From Paucibacter sp. KBW04 (GTDB lineage: Bacteria > Pseudomonadota > Gammaproteobacteria > Burkholderiales > Burkholderiaceae_C): DNA of 64,000 nucleotides. The stretch spans positions 186,001-250,000 of the forward strand of contig NZ_QAJN01000002.1 of the NCBI RefSeq assembly GCF_003852425.1. The letters run 5' to 3'. Position 1 is the first letter of the stretch. Every line of letters starts with the position of its first letter. Under the pieces are notes generated by a model. That model was not told the origin of the DNA and did no database searches. It saw nothing but the letters and a program-made list of their open reading frames with translations. This document shows, in pieces, positions 47,146 through 54,943 of this stretch. Made by a program: the position numbers and the translations under genes.

Positions 47146-47589
47146 ATGTCGCAGAAACAGATTCTTGTCATTCACGGCCCCAACCTCAACCTGCTCGGCA
47201 CCCGCGAGCCGGAGATCTATGGTGCGCTGACTTTGCCGCAGATCAATGCTGATCTGGCCGAGATCGCCGCCAATGCAGGGGCTGAGCTAAAATCCTTCCA
47301 GAGCAATCACGAAGGAGAGTTGGTCGACCGCATCCAAGCCGCTCGCACGGACGGTTGCCAGTTCATCATCATCAACCCCGCGGCCTATACCCACACCAGT
47401 GTGGCCATGCGGGACGCCCTGGCCGCGGTTGCCCTGCCTTTTGTTGAAGTTCATCTGTCCAATGTTCATAAACGCGAGGCCTTCCGGCATCACAGCTATT
47501 TCTCAGATCTGGCCGAAGGTGTGATCTGCGGCCTGGGCGCCCAAGGCTACCGAGCAGCCTTGGCGTTTGCACTCAGCAAGCTGGGCTGA
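47146..47589 (+). CDS. aroQ: Type II 3-dehydroquinate dehydratase
   Basis: 147 residues forming the dodecameric flavodoxin-like enzyme of the shikimate pathway. The motif [16 protein letters not shown] at residues 10-25 includes the catalytic Arg and Tyr. [29 protein letters not shown] and the [17 protein letters not shown] region carry the other active-site residues (Glu, His, Arg). It precedes accB by 140 bp, the common aroQ-accB-accC arrangement of many proteobacteria. A promoter for accB may lie in the gap. Confidence 0.98.
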   Translation: MSQKQILVIHGPNLNLLGTREPEIYGALTLPQINADLAEIAANAGAELKSFQSNHEGELVDRIQAARTDGCQFIIINPAAYTHTSVAMRDALAAVALPFVEVHLSNVHKREAFRHHSYFSDLAEGVICGLGAQGYRAALAFALSKLG

Positions 47590-47730
47590 GCTTCCTGTCA
47601 TCACGCACCAGTATCAAGTTCGTCGCGAGCGCTAGTTCGCGGCGAATTTGCATCCCGACGCGGCGCTGCTGTGCCTGCGGGATCTGAATCCCCTAAAACA
47701 CAATAAACAACATCTCGCTGGAGAAACCTT

Positions 47731-48201
47731 ATGGATCTGCGCAAGCTCAAGACCCTGATCGACCTCGTGTCCGAGTCGAATATTTCTGAACTTGAAATCA
47801 CCGAGGCTGATGGCAAGGTGCGCATCGTCAAGTCCGATGGCGCCGTCGCCGTGCCCATGATGATGCAAGTGCCTGCCGCTGCCGCTGCGCCCGCCGCGGC
47901 GCCGGTGGCTGCCGCAGCTCCTGCCGCGCCGGTGGCCGCCGCCCCGGCAGCTCCAGCGGCCGAGACCGGTCACATCGTGACTTCGCCCATGGTCGGAACC
48001 TTCTACCGCGCCTCTGGCCCGAACGCCAAGCCTTTCGCCGAGATCGGTCAGCAGATCAAGGAAGGCGAAGCCATCTGCATCATCGAGGCGATGAAGATCA
48101 TGAACGAGATCGACGCCGACTTCTCGGGCACCATCACCAAGATCTTGTGCGAAAACGGTCAGCCGGTTGAGTTTGGCCAGCCTTTGTTCGTCATCGAATA
48201 A
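47731..48201 (+). CDS. accB: Biotin carboxyl carrier protein of acetyl-CoA carboxylase
   Basis: 156 residues. N-terminal domain [23 protein letters not shown], a flexible Ala/Pro linker (about 50-78, [20 protein letters not shown]), and the biotinyl domain with the target Lys in [16 protein letters not shown] (around residue 121). The thumb region [18 protein letters not shown] is present. It carries the carboxyl group between AccC and AccAD in the first step of fatty acid synthesis. accC starts 9 bp later. Confidence 0.98.
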   Translation: MDLRKLKTLIDLVSESNISELEITEADGKVRIVKSDGAVAVPMMMQVPAAAAAPAAAPVAAAAPAAPVAAAPAAPAAETGHIVTSPMVGTFYRASGPNAKPFAEIGQQIKEGEAICIIEAMKIMNEIDADFSGTITKILCENGQPVEFGQPLFVIE

Positions 48202-48210
48202 GGTCTCGCG

Positions 48211-49560
48211 ATGTTCAAAAAAATTCTGATTGCGAATCGTGGGGAGATTGCCCTGCGAATTCAGCGCGCCTGCCGAGAACTGGGCATCAAGTCGGTGGTG
48301 GTGTATTCCGAAGCCGACCGTGAAGCCAAGTATGTGAAGCTGGCCGATGAGGCCGTCTGCATTGGCCCGGCCGCTTCGGCGCAAAGCTATCTCTCGATGC
48401 CCGCCATCATCGCCACGGCCGAGGTCACCGACGCCGAAGCGATTCACCCCGGCTACGGCTTCCTGAGCGAGAACGCCGACTTCGCCGAGCGCGTGGAGCG
48501 CAGTGGCTTCACCTTCATCGGCCCCACGCCCGAGTCCATCCGCATGATGGGCGACAAGGTCTCGGCCAAGCAGGCCATGATCCGCGCCGGTGTGCCTTGC
48601 GTGCCCGGCTCGGAAGGCGCCCTGCCCGATGACCCGCGCGAGATCGTCAAGATTGCCCGCTCCATCGGCTATCCCGTCATCATCAAGGCCGCCGGCGGCG
48701 GCGGTGGTCGCGGCATGCGCGTGGTCCACACCGAGGCGGCCCTGGTCAATGCGGTGCAGACGACCAAGGCGGAAGCCGGTGCGGCCTTCGGCAACCCCGA
48801 GGTCTATATGGAGAAGTTCCTCGAGAACCCACGCCATATCGAGATCCAGGTGCTGGCCGACGAGCACAAGAACGCCGTCTGGCTGGGCGAGCGCGACTGC
48901 TCCATGCAGCGCCGCCACCAGAAGATTCTGGAAGAAGCACCGGCACCCGGCATCCCGCGCCGCATCATCGAGAAAATCGGTGACCGCTGCTCGGCTGCCT
49001 GCCGCAAGATGGGCTATCGCGGCGCAGGCACTTTTGAGTTCCTGTACGAAAACGGCGAGTTCTACTTCATCGAGATGAACACCCGCGTGCAGGTGGAGCA
49101 TCCGGTGACGGAGATGGTCACCGGCATCGACATCGTGCAGATGCAGATCCGCGTGGCTGCTGGCGAAAAGCTGCCCTTCACTCAGCGCAATATCACCATG
49201 CGTGGTCATGCGATCGAGTGCCGCATCAATGCCGAGGACCCCTTCAAGTTCACGCCCTCGCCGGGCCGCATCACCATGTGGCACGCACCGGGTGGCCCGG
49301 GCGTGCGGGTGGACTCGCATGTCTACACCAACTACTTTGTGCCCCCGCACTACGACTCCATGGTCGGCAAGATCATCGTGCACGGCGACACCCGCGAGCA
49401 GGCCCTGGCCCGCATGCGCATCGCCTTGTCGGAGACCGTGGTTGAAGGCATTTTGACCAACATCCCGCTGCACCGCGAACTGATGGTGGATGCCAAGTTT
49501 GTCGAAGGCGGCACCAATATCCATTACCTCGAGGGCTGGATGAGCCAGCACAAGCGATGA
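48211..49560 (+). CDS. accC: Acetyl-CoA carboxylase, biotin carboxylase subunit
   Basis: 449 residues, full length. [20 protein letters not shown] begins the ATP-grasp enzyme. The glycine-rich ATP loop [16 protein letters not shown] (about 157-172), the [12 protein letters not shown] region, [15 protein letters not shown] (catalytic Glu and Arg) and [13 protein letters not shown] are all intact. It carboxylates biotin on AccB using ATP and bicarbonate. The stop overlaps the prmA start by 4 bases. Confidence 0.98.
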   Translation: MFKKILIANRGEIALRIQRACRELGIKSVVVYSEADREAKYVKLADEAVCIGPAASAQSYLSMPAIIATAEVTDAEAIHPGYGFLSENADFAERVERSGFTFIGPTPESIRMMGDKVSAKQAMIRAGVPCVPGSEGALPDDPREIVKIARSIGYPVIIKAAGGGGGRGMRVVHTEAALVNAVQTTKAEAGAAFGNPEVYMEKFLENPRHIEIQVLADEHKNAVWLGERDCSMQRRHQKILEEAPAPGIPRRIIEKIGDRCSAACRKMGYRGAGTFEFLYENGEFYFIEMNTRVQVEHPVTEMVTGIDIVQMQIRVAAGEKLPFTQRNITMRGHAIECRINAEDPFKFTPSPGRITMWHAPGGPGVRVDSHVYTNYFVPPHYDSMVGKIIVHGDTREQALARMRIALSETVVEGILTNIPLHRELMVDAKFVEGGTNIHYLEGWMSQHKR

Positions 49561-50504
49561 GCGAGGCCGTCAAAAGCGATGCCCAGGACGAGGAGCCGAA
49601 TGCGGCCACCTTGCACGAGTTGCTGCTGATCTGCGGTGAGGATGATGTGGAGACCGTCAGCGATGCACTGATGGAGCTCGATGCCTTGGCCGTGTCGGTG
49701 GAAGACGCCGACGCCGATACCGATGCCGAGAAAGCGCTGTTCGGCGAGCCCGGCATGCCCGCACCGCGCGGCGGCTGGCAGCGCTCTGTCGTCAAAGCCT
49801 TGTTTCCGAACGAGGCCGAAGCGACCGAATGCGCGACGCTGATCCTGGCCCAGGATTGGGCCGAGGACGTGCATGTGCAAGCCATTCAGGCCGTGGCCGA
49901 GCAGGACTGGGTGCGGCTGACGCAGTCGCAGTTCCAGCCGGTCGAGATCACGCCCGAGTTCTGGATCGTGCCCTCCTGGCATGAGGCGCCGCCTCAGGCC
50001 AAGCAGATCATGCGTCTGGACCCAGGCCTGGCCTTTGGCACGGGCACTCACCCCACGACCCGCATGTGCTTGCGCTGGATCGCCCGCCATCAAGACCTGG
50101 CCCCCAGCTGGCAGCGGGTGCTGGACTACGGCTGCGGCTCGGGCATTCTGGCCATCGGTGCGGCCCTGCACGGCGCCAAGAATATCGATGCGGTGGACAT
50201 CGACCCGGCCGCCATCATCGCCAGTAAGGCTAACGCCGAAGCCAATCAGGTCACGCTGCGTGCCGCCCTGCCTGATGCAGCCCAAGGCGAGTACCCGCTG
50301 GTGATGGCCAATATCTTGGCCACGCCGCTCAAGCTGCTGGCCCCCCTGCTCTGCGCCCACCTGGCCCCCGGTGCCCACCTGATTCTGGCGGGCATTCTGG
50401 AGCGCCAGGCCGAGGAGCTCAAAGAGGCCTATGCCCCTTGGCTGAAGCTGGAAGTCAGCGACAGCGAAGAAGGCTGGATCTTGATGAGCGCACAGCGCAT
50501 CTGA
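49557..50504 (+). CDS. prmA: Ribosomal protein L11 methyltransferase PrmA
   Basis: 315 residues, overlapping accC by 4 bases. The N-terminal substrate-recognition domain (about 1-110) is followed by a class I SAM methyltransferase: [50 protein letters not shown] in two parts, and [14 protein letters not shown] containing the NxL motif. The first 60 residues are more acidic and somewhat longer than in other PrmA proteins. The accC-prmA link is common in betaproteobacteria. Confidence 0.96.
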   Translation: MSEAVKSDAQDEEPNAATLHELLLICGEDDVETVSDALMELDALAVSVEDADADTDAEKALFGEPGMPAPRGGWQRSVVKALFPNEAEATECATLILAQDWAEDVHVQAIQAVAEQDWVRLTQSQFQPVEITPEFWIVPSWHEAPPQAKQIMRLDPGLAFGTGTHPTTRMCLRWIARHQDLAPSWQRVLDYGCGSGILAIGAALHGAKNIDAVDIDPAAIIASKANAEANQVTLRAALPDAAQGEYPLVMANILATPLKLLAPLLCAHLAPGAHLILAGILERQAEELKEAYAPWLKLEVSDSEEGWILMSAQRI

Positions 50505-50574
50505 GAGGCCGAGTTTAGGCATTTGAAGACCTGCATCGCTCAGCAGCCGCGAGATCTCATGGCATGATTCGGCC

Positions 50575-52014
50575 ATGAGTCTCGCCACCCGTTGTACCGC
50601 TTGCGGCACCATCTTTCGGGTGGTGCAGGATCAGCTTCGCGTCTCCGAAGGATTTGTTCGTTGCGGCCGTTGCGCCGAGGTGTTTGACGCCGGCGAACAG
50701 CTTTTCGACATCGACCGCGAAGCCCCTCCTCCTTGGCCTGCCGACGCTGCGCCCGCTGCCGCCCCTGCTACCCGTCAGGACGTGCCACCAGCACATCACG
50801 CAGCCTTCGAGCCCAGCCCGCCGCATCACCCACCAGCCAGCACCGCCTTCCACACCCCTGCGCCGCCGAACCACGCGCCCTGGCATGAGGAAGAAGAGGA
50901 AGCTGATGTGCTGCCGGCGCCGGAGGACCTGGACCTGATCACGGCCAAGGCGCAGGCCCAGCAAAGCGCTTGGGCCGACGCCGAAGCCGAAGCCGACGCA
51001 CTCGAACAAGAACGCCCCGGCCCGGCCCCCACGCATCGCCCGGCGGCCGAACCCGGCTTCACCAACTCACGCCTGGAGCCGCAATGGTTTGAGGGCGATG
51101 ATCAGGAGCCCGCACCGCCGCCCGCGCAGAGTGACGCTCAGGCTCGCCTGCGTGCAGCAGAACCTGCGGCCATCTTGATCGACCCGCCGCTGGAGGACGA
51201 CAAGCCCGATGTGGTGCTGTCCAAAAGCCTGAGCAGCGGCCTGGCGAACAAGGACAAGGCCGGCAGCAAGACCAAGGACAGTGACGCGGGCAAGAAGCAG
51301 CCCAAGGCCGCAGCTGCAGCCACATCGCGCAGCAAGACAGCCCCCGCCGAACAAGCACCGGCCCCGGCCGGCACAGAAGAAGCCGGCCTGCCCGAGTTTT
51401 TGCGCAAGCCGGCCCGCGGCGGCGCCTGGCAACGCAAGCCGGTTCGCCTGGCGGCAGGCTTTGCCTGTGGCGTCTTGATCGCCGGCCTGGGTGTGCAGCT
51501 TTTGCAGCATTTCCACGATGCCATCGCCACGGTTGTGCCCGCCAGTCGGCCGGCTTTGCAAGCCTATTGCCAGCTGACCGGCTGCCAGATCAAACCCTGG
51601 CAACGCATCGAGCATATGGCGGTGGAAAGCACGGCCCTGAGCCAGCTCAGCCCGGGCAGCAACGGCAACCACTATCAGCTGGCCATCAGCCTACGCAACA
51701 AGAGCAGCTATGAGCTGGCCACGCCTTGGGTGGAGCTGAGTCTGACCGACTCCTCCGGCGCCCTGGTGGGCCGCCGCATGCTCTCGCCCGCCGAGTTCAG
51801 ACTCAACCCGCCGGCTCCCGCCGCCTCGGCAGCAGGCCTGGCCGCCGCGGTGGCCGCAGCCAGTGCAGCCTCGGCTGCCAGCGCCACAGCCAGCACGGCC
51901 GCGCCCAGCAAGCATGAGTCCATGGCTGCGGGCAGCGAGTTGCCCTTGCAAATTCTGCTCTCCACCGGCGAGCAGCGCGTCAGCGGCTACAGCGTCGAAA
52001 TCTTCTTTCCCTGA
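50575..52014 (+). CDS. Zinc-ribbon and DUF3426 domain protein
   Basis: 479 residues. The N-terminal MJ0042-type zinc ribbon has TRCTACGTIFRV and RCGRCAEVFDA, each with a Cys pair. A long low-complexity Ala/Pro/Glu/Lys linker (about 60-280) leads to one TM helix (VRLAAGFACGVLIAGLGVQLL) and a C-terminal DUF3426 domain (about 310-478: ALQAYCQLTGCQIKPWQRI, YQLAISLRNKSSYELATPWVELSLTD). The N-terminus is cytoplasmic and the DUF3426 part periplasmic. A Ser/Ala-rich insert interrupts the C-terminal domain (about 415-450). It follows prmA by 70 bp. The function is unknown. Confidence 0.9.
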   Translation: MSLATRCTACGTIFRVVQDQLRVSEGFVRCGRCAEVFDAGEQLFDIDREAPPPWPADAAPAAAPATRQDVPPAHHAAFEPSPPHHPPASTAFHTPAPPNHAPWHEEEEEADVLPAPEDLDLITAKAQAQQSAWADAEAEADALEQERPGPAPTHRPAAEPGFTNSRLEPQWFEGDDQEPAPPPAQSDAQARLRAAEPAAILIDPPLEDDKPDVVLSKSLSSGLANKDKAGSKTKDSDAGKKQPKAAAAATSRSKTAPAEQAPAPAGTEEAGLPEFLRKPARGGAWQRKPVRLAAGFACGVLIAGLGVQLLQHFHDAIATVVPASRPALQAYCQLTGCQIKPWQRIEHMAVESTALSQLSPGSNGNHYQLAISLRNKSSYELATPWVELSLTDSSGALVGRRMLSPAEFRLNPPAPAASAAGLAAAVAAASAASAASATASTAAPSKHESMAAGSELPLQILLSTGEQRVSGYSVEIFFP

Positions 52015-52066
52015 CAGCCAAGGCCAGACGGCCCGCCCAGGCCTTCCGACTCTCGATCGACAGACG

Positions 52067-52093
52067 AAAAAAAACCCGGCCGGAGCCGGGTTT
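52067..52093 (-). terminator. Rho-independent terminator of the histone H1-like gene
   Basis: On the minus strand a 9-bp stem (AAACCCGGC with GCCGGGTTT, loop TCCG) is followed by a run of eight T. It ends the leftward histone-like transcript about 63 bp after its stop and may also slow the converging DUF3426 transcript. Confidence 0.88.
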
Positions 52094-52155
52094 CGCTGAC
52101 ATCAGAGAGGGACCGTTTCTGTACCCCTCTCCGCCGTCGCAGAGCGACAAATCGC

Positions 52156-52827
52156 TCAGGGCTTGTTGCCCGTGGGGAAGGGCCATGCAGCTTGCGGGCT
52201 CAGTGCCGTCTTGGCAGCGGGCGCGGCAGCAGCGGGCTTGGCAGCCGGCTTCTTGGCAGCGGGAGCTGCCTTCTTCACCGGAGGCTTGACGGGCGCGGCA
52301 TCCTTCTTGGCAGGCGCAGCAGCAGCCTTCTTGACCGGCGGCTTGACAGGCGCAGCGGCCTTCTTCACGGGAGGCTTGACGGGTGCAGCAGCCTTCTTGG
52401 CAGGAGCAGCAGCCTTCTTCGCGGGTGCAGCGGCCTTCTTGGCAGGAGCAGCAGCCTTCTTCGCGGGTGCAGCGGCCTTCTTAGCAGGAGCAGCAGCCTT
52501 CTTCGCGGGCGCAGCAGCCTTCTTGGCAGGAGCAGCAGCCTTCTTCGCAGGTGCAGCGGCCTTCTTCGCAGGAGCAGCAGCCTTCTTCGCGGGTGCAGCG
52601 GCCTTCTTAGCAGGAGCGGCAGCCTTCTTCGCAGGTGCAGCGGCCTTCTTAGCAGGAGCAGCAGCCTTCTTTGCAGGTGCAGCGGCCTTCTTGGCGGGAG
52701 CAGCAGCCTTCTTAGCAGGCGCAGCGGCCTTCTTCACGGGAGCAGCAGCGACCTTCTTTGCTGGTGCAGCAGCCTTCTTTGCGGGAGCGGCGGCCTTCTT
52801 AGCCGGTGCCTTCTTTGCAGTTGCCAT
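52156..52827 (-). CDS. Histone H1-like DNA-binding protein with heptad repeats
   Basis: 223 residues, made mostly of Lys, Ala and Pro. After MATAKKAPAKK come about twenty heptads of the form AAAPAKK, then VKPPVKK variants, and a conserved betaproteobacterial tail SPQAAWPFPTGNKP. Similar to eukaryotic H1 tails and to HctB/AlgP-like proteins, it should bind DNA by charge and help nucleoid packing. The ATG is preceded by AAGGAGAAC. The repeat number is likely to vary between strains through slippage. The 248 bp upstream, before the hairpin repeats, hold no other gene. Confidence 0.93.
   Translation of the reverse strand: MATAKKAPAKKAAAPAKKAAAPAKKVAAAPVKKAAAPAKKAAAPAKKAAAPAKKAAAPAKKAAAPAKKAAAPAKKAAAPAKKAAAPAKKAAAPAKKAAAPAKKAAAPAKKAAAPAKKAAAPAKKAAAPAKKAAAPAKKAAAPAKKAAAPVKPPVKKAAAPVKPPVKKAAAAPAKKDAAPVKPPVKKAAPAAKKPAAKPAAAAPAAKTALSPQAAWPFPTGNKP
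52382..52815 (-). repeat. 21-bp tandem coding repeat with 42-bp higher-order period
   Basis: Heptad codons repeat every 21 bp. Alternating GCGGCC and GCAGCC versions, and alternating GCAGGA and GCGGGT versions, give an approximate 42-bp pattern, suggesting expansion by pairs of heptads. It lies wholly inside the histone-like gene. Confidence 0.85.
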
Positions 52828-53075
52828 TTCAGTTCTCCTTGATCAAGTGGAAAAAGCACTGTGTGCGGTCGACGCTAGCTCAAGCCTCACACAGCTATTC
52901 ACCGCCCAGATGTCGCCCAGGAGGAGCGCCCCAGTACGGAGAATTCGGTTTTCAAACGCCGCGCCCGAGTCCTGTGGGACAGGGGTCACTGCGCTCGACA
53001 AATCAGTTACTTATTCGTCTGCTTGAGTGGGAACTGAATGGGAACGCAAAGCGAATTCAGGCTTTGTGTCCTAGT

Positions 53076-53227
53076 TCAGCCAAAGGGCTTGCAGGCCCTT
53101 TGGCCTAAGCCAGGCGAGAGACAAGCCGCAGGGCTTGTCTCTCGTCCGGGCTCAGCCAATGCGCTTGCAAGCGCCTTGGCCTGACTGAGGCAGGAGACAA
53201 GCCGCAGGGCTTGTCTCCTGTCCACAG
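53076..53227. repeat. Two tandem 76-bp units carrying four hairpins, abutting the nrdB stop
   Basis: Unit 1 is 53076-53151 and unit 2 is 53152-53227; the nrdB stop codon begins at 53228. Each unit has a first hairpin around a GGCxx...GCC core (53079-53104, a perfect 10-bp stem; 53155-53180, imperfect) and a second hairpin with a 12-bp perfect stem and a GCAG loop (53116-53143; 53192-53219). The arms of corresponding hairpins differ at paired positions, so pairing is kept while sequence varies. Likely roles are transcript end protection or termination for nrdB. Confidence 0.9.
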
Positions 53228-54433
53228 TCAGTCCCAGCTCAATGCGCCACCGGATTGGTATTCGATGACGCGGGTTTCAAAAAAGTTGCGTTCCTTCTTC
53301 AGGTCAATCATTTCGCTCATCCAAGGGAAGGGGTTCTCTTCGTTGGGGAAGAGTTCATCCAATCCGATCTGGGTCGCGCGCCGGTTGGCGATGTAACGCA
53401 GATAGCCCTTGAACATCGACGCATTCAGACCCAACACGCCACGCGGCATGGTGTCTTCGGCGTAGGCGTATTCCAGTTCCACGGCCTTCATGAACAAGGC
53501 CTTGATCTCGGCCTTGAACTCGGGCGTCCACAGCTGCGGGTTCTCGAGCTTGATCTGGTTGATCAGGTCGATGCCGAAGTTGCAGTGCATGGACTCGTCG
53601 CGCAGGATGTACTGGTACTGCTCGGCAGCACCGGTCATCTTGTTCTGGCGACCCATGGCCAGGATCTGGGTGAAGCCCACGTAGAAGAACAGACCTTCCA
53701 TCAGGCAGGCAAACACGATCAGACTCTTCAACAGAGTCTGGTCGGTTTCCAAGGTGCCGGTGTGGAAGTTGGGGTCCATGATCGCGCCGATGAAGGGGAT
53801 CAGGAACTCGTCCTTGTCACGGATGGATTTGACTTCGTTGTAGGCGTTGAAGATCTCAGACTCATCCAGACCCAAGGACTCCACGATGTACTGGTAAGCG
53901 TGGGTGTGGATGGCTTCCTCAAAAGCCTGGCGCAGCAGGAACTGGCGGCACTCGGGCGCCGTGATGTGGCGGTAAGTGCCCAGCACGATGTTGTTGGCGG
54001 CCAGCGAATCGGCCGTCACGAAGAAGCCGAGGTTGCGCTTGATGATGCGGCGCTCGTCTTCGGACAGACCGTTAGGGTCCTTCCACAAGGCGATGTCGCG
54101 CGACATATTCACTTCTTGCGGCATCCAATGGTTGGCGCAAGTGGCGAGGTACTTCTCCCACGCCCATTTGTACTTGAAGGGGACCAGCTGATTGACGTCG
54201 GTCTGGCCGTTGATGATGCGCTTGTCGGCGGCCTTGATGCGATGCGTTGTGGCGCTCAGCACGGGCTGCGTTGCTGCAGCGCTCGGCGCTGCCGACGAGC
54301 CGCCGGCAGCTTGTGCCTGAACGCTGCTCGCTTCATTTTTGGTGACGTCTGCACCCGCGTTCGCAGCATTGCCGGTCGCGGTATTTGCATGTGCTTTTTC
54401 AGCGTGCTTCAGGTCTTCTTCCCAAACCAACAT
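53228..54433 (-). CDS. nrdB: Ribonucleotide reductase class Ia, beta subunit
   Basis: 401 residues from ATG 54433, preceded by AGGAAGG; the frame is open further upstream but those residues are not family-like. The di-iron/tyrosyl-radical protein supplies the radical to NrdA. Ligand motifs are visible: the first Asp/Glu region in [36 protein letters not shown], and [14 protein letters not shown]. The first ~55 residues are an Ala/Asn-rich extension ([21 protein letters not shown]) not usual in E. coli NrdB. The C-terminal [17 protein letters not shown] end fits the NrdA-binding tail. It lies 483 bp downstream of nrdA on the same strand. Confidence 0.97.
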   Translation of the reverse strand: MLVWEEDLKHAEKAHANTATGNAANAGADVTKNEASSVQAQAAGGSSAAPSAAATQPVLSATTHRIKAADKRIINGQTDVNQLVPFKYKWAWEKYLATCANHWMPQEVNMSRDIALWKDPNGLSEDERRIIKRNLGFFVTADSLAANNIVLGTYRHITAPECRQFLLRQAFEEAIHTHAYQYIVESLGLDESEIFNAYNEVKSIRDKDEFLIPFIGAIMDPNFHTGTLETDQTLLKSLIVFACLMEGLFFYVGFTQILAMGRQNKMTGAAEQYQYILRDESMHCNFGIDLINQIKLENPQLWTPEFKAEIKALFMKAVELEYAYAEDTMPRGVLGLNASMFKGYLRYIANRRATQIGLDELFPNEENPFPWMSEMIDLKKERNFFETRVIEYQSGGALSWD

Positions 54434-54455
54434 AGTGGCCTTCCTATCGGATCGA

Positions 54456-54484
54456 ATTATCAGAGTGTTGCGTTCAAACACCAA
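54456..54484 (-). promoter_or_regulatory. Possible secondary promoter before nrdB
   Basis: Minus strand TTGGTG (54484-54479), 17-bp spacer, GATAAT (54461-54456). Transcription would begin about 15 nt before the nrdB ATG, just ahead of the ribosome-binding site. It is a moderate match only. Confidence 0.4.
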
Positions 54485-54612
54485 GGACTTCTTGACATGG
54501 AGATGCGATCTGCGTTGCTCGCTCGCATCGTCCAAGTCGCTCAATCACCGCTGTTCATCGCGGTTCTGAGCGCCTGCTGTTCTTCACGCAACCCACCGAG
54601 GGTGTGGTTCAA

Positions 54613-54644
54613 GAGGTCTGCGATGCAGGCATTGCGCAGACCTC
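54613..54644. other. Hairpin in the nrdA-nrdB spacer
   Basis: A perfect 10-bp stem (GAGGTCTGCG with CGCAGACCTC) encloses a second short stem (ATGC with GCAT). There is no T-run in either direction, so RNA processing or stability is more likely than termination. Apart from this hairpin and the duplicated nrdA tail (54817-54943), the 483-bp spacer shows no recognised gene. Confidence 0.6.
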
Positions 54645-54816
54645 GATTCGAGTTTGGCCCGATGAACACGGGGATCTCGGCCAAACCCCAAACTTTCAAT
54701 TCACTCGCACTCGTCGCGCCAAGAGTTTGCAAAAGGAGGCTCGCTCCGCAAGCCGCCCAGTTCACGCCAAGCTCGCGCGATGTGTGCGCTCGTCGACTGA
54801 TGCTTCACCGCAGCTT

Positions 54817-54943
54817 GTGACTTCGTCGCAACCTTTGGCGAAGCATCGCCGTCTTACTGACACGCCTCGCAGTCGGGGTTGTGACGTCGTCGCAACCCCG
54901 GCGAGGCATTGCCCGCTTACTGACACGCCTCGCAGTCGGGGTT
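54817..54943. repeat. Tandem 64/63-bp repeat containing the nrdA stop region
   Basis: Copy 1 is 54817-54880 and copy 2 is 54881-54943. Copy 2 includes the last codons and stop of nrdA; copy 1 lies after the stop and repeats the codons for NPDCEACQ and the stop. The last 28 bases of the copies are identical and the rest is similar. The minus-strand transcript can fold each unit into a long hairpin. Confidence 0.88.

Noticed and set aside
47632-49551. Long minus-strand open frame opposite accB and accC
   Set aside because: Antisense shadow of highly conserved genes in GC-rich DNA.
52382-52815. Regular short repeats that might be a CRISPR array
   Set aside because: The repeat is continuous 21-bp coding sequence with no spacers.
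52163-53026. + strand open frame of repeated Gly/Ala/Phe opposite the histone-like gene
   Set aside because: It is the complement of the AAAPAKK repeats; the histone-like product has a ribosome-binding site, terminator and conserved tail.
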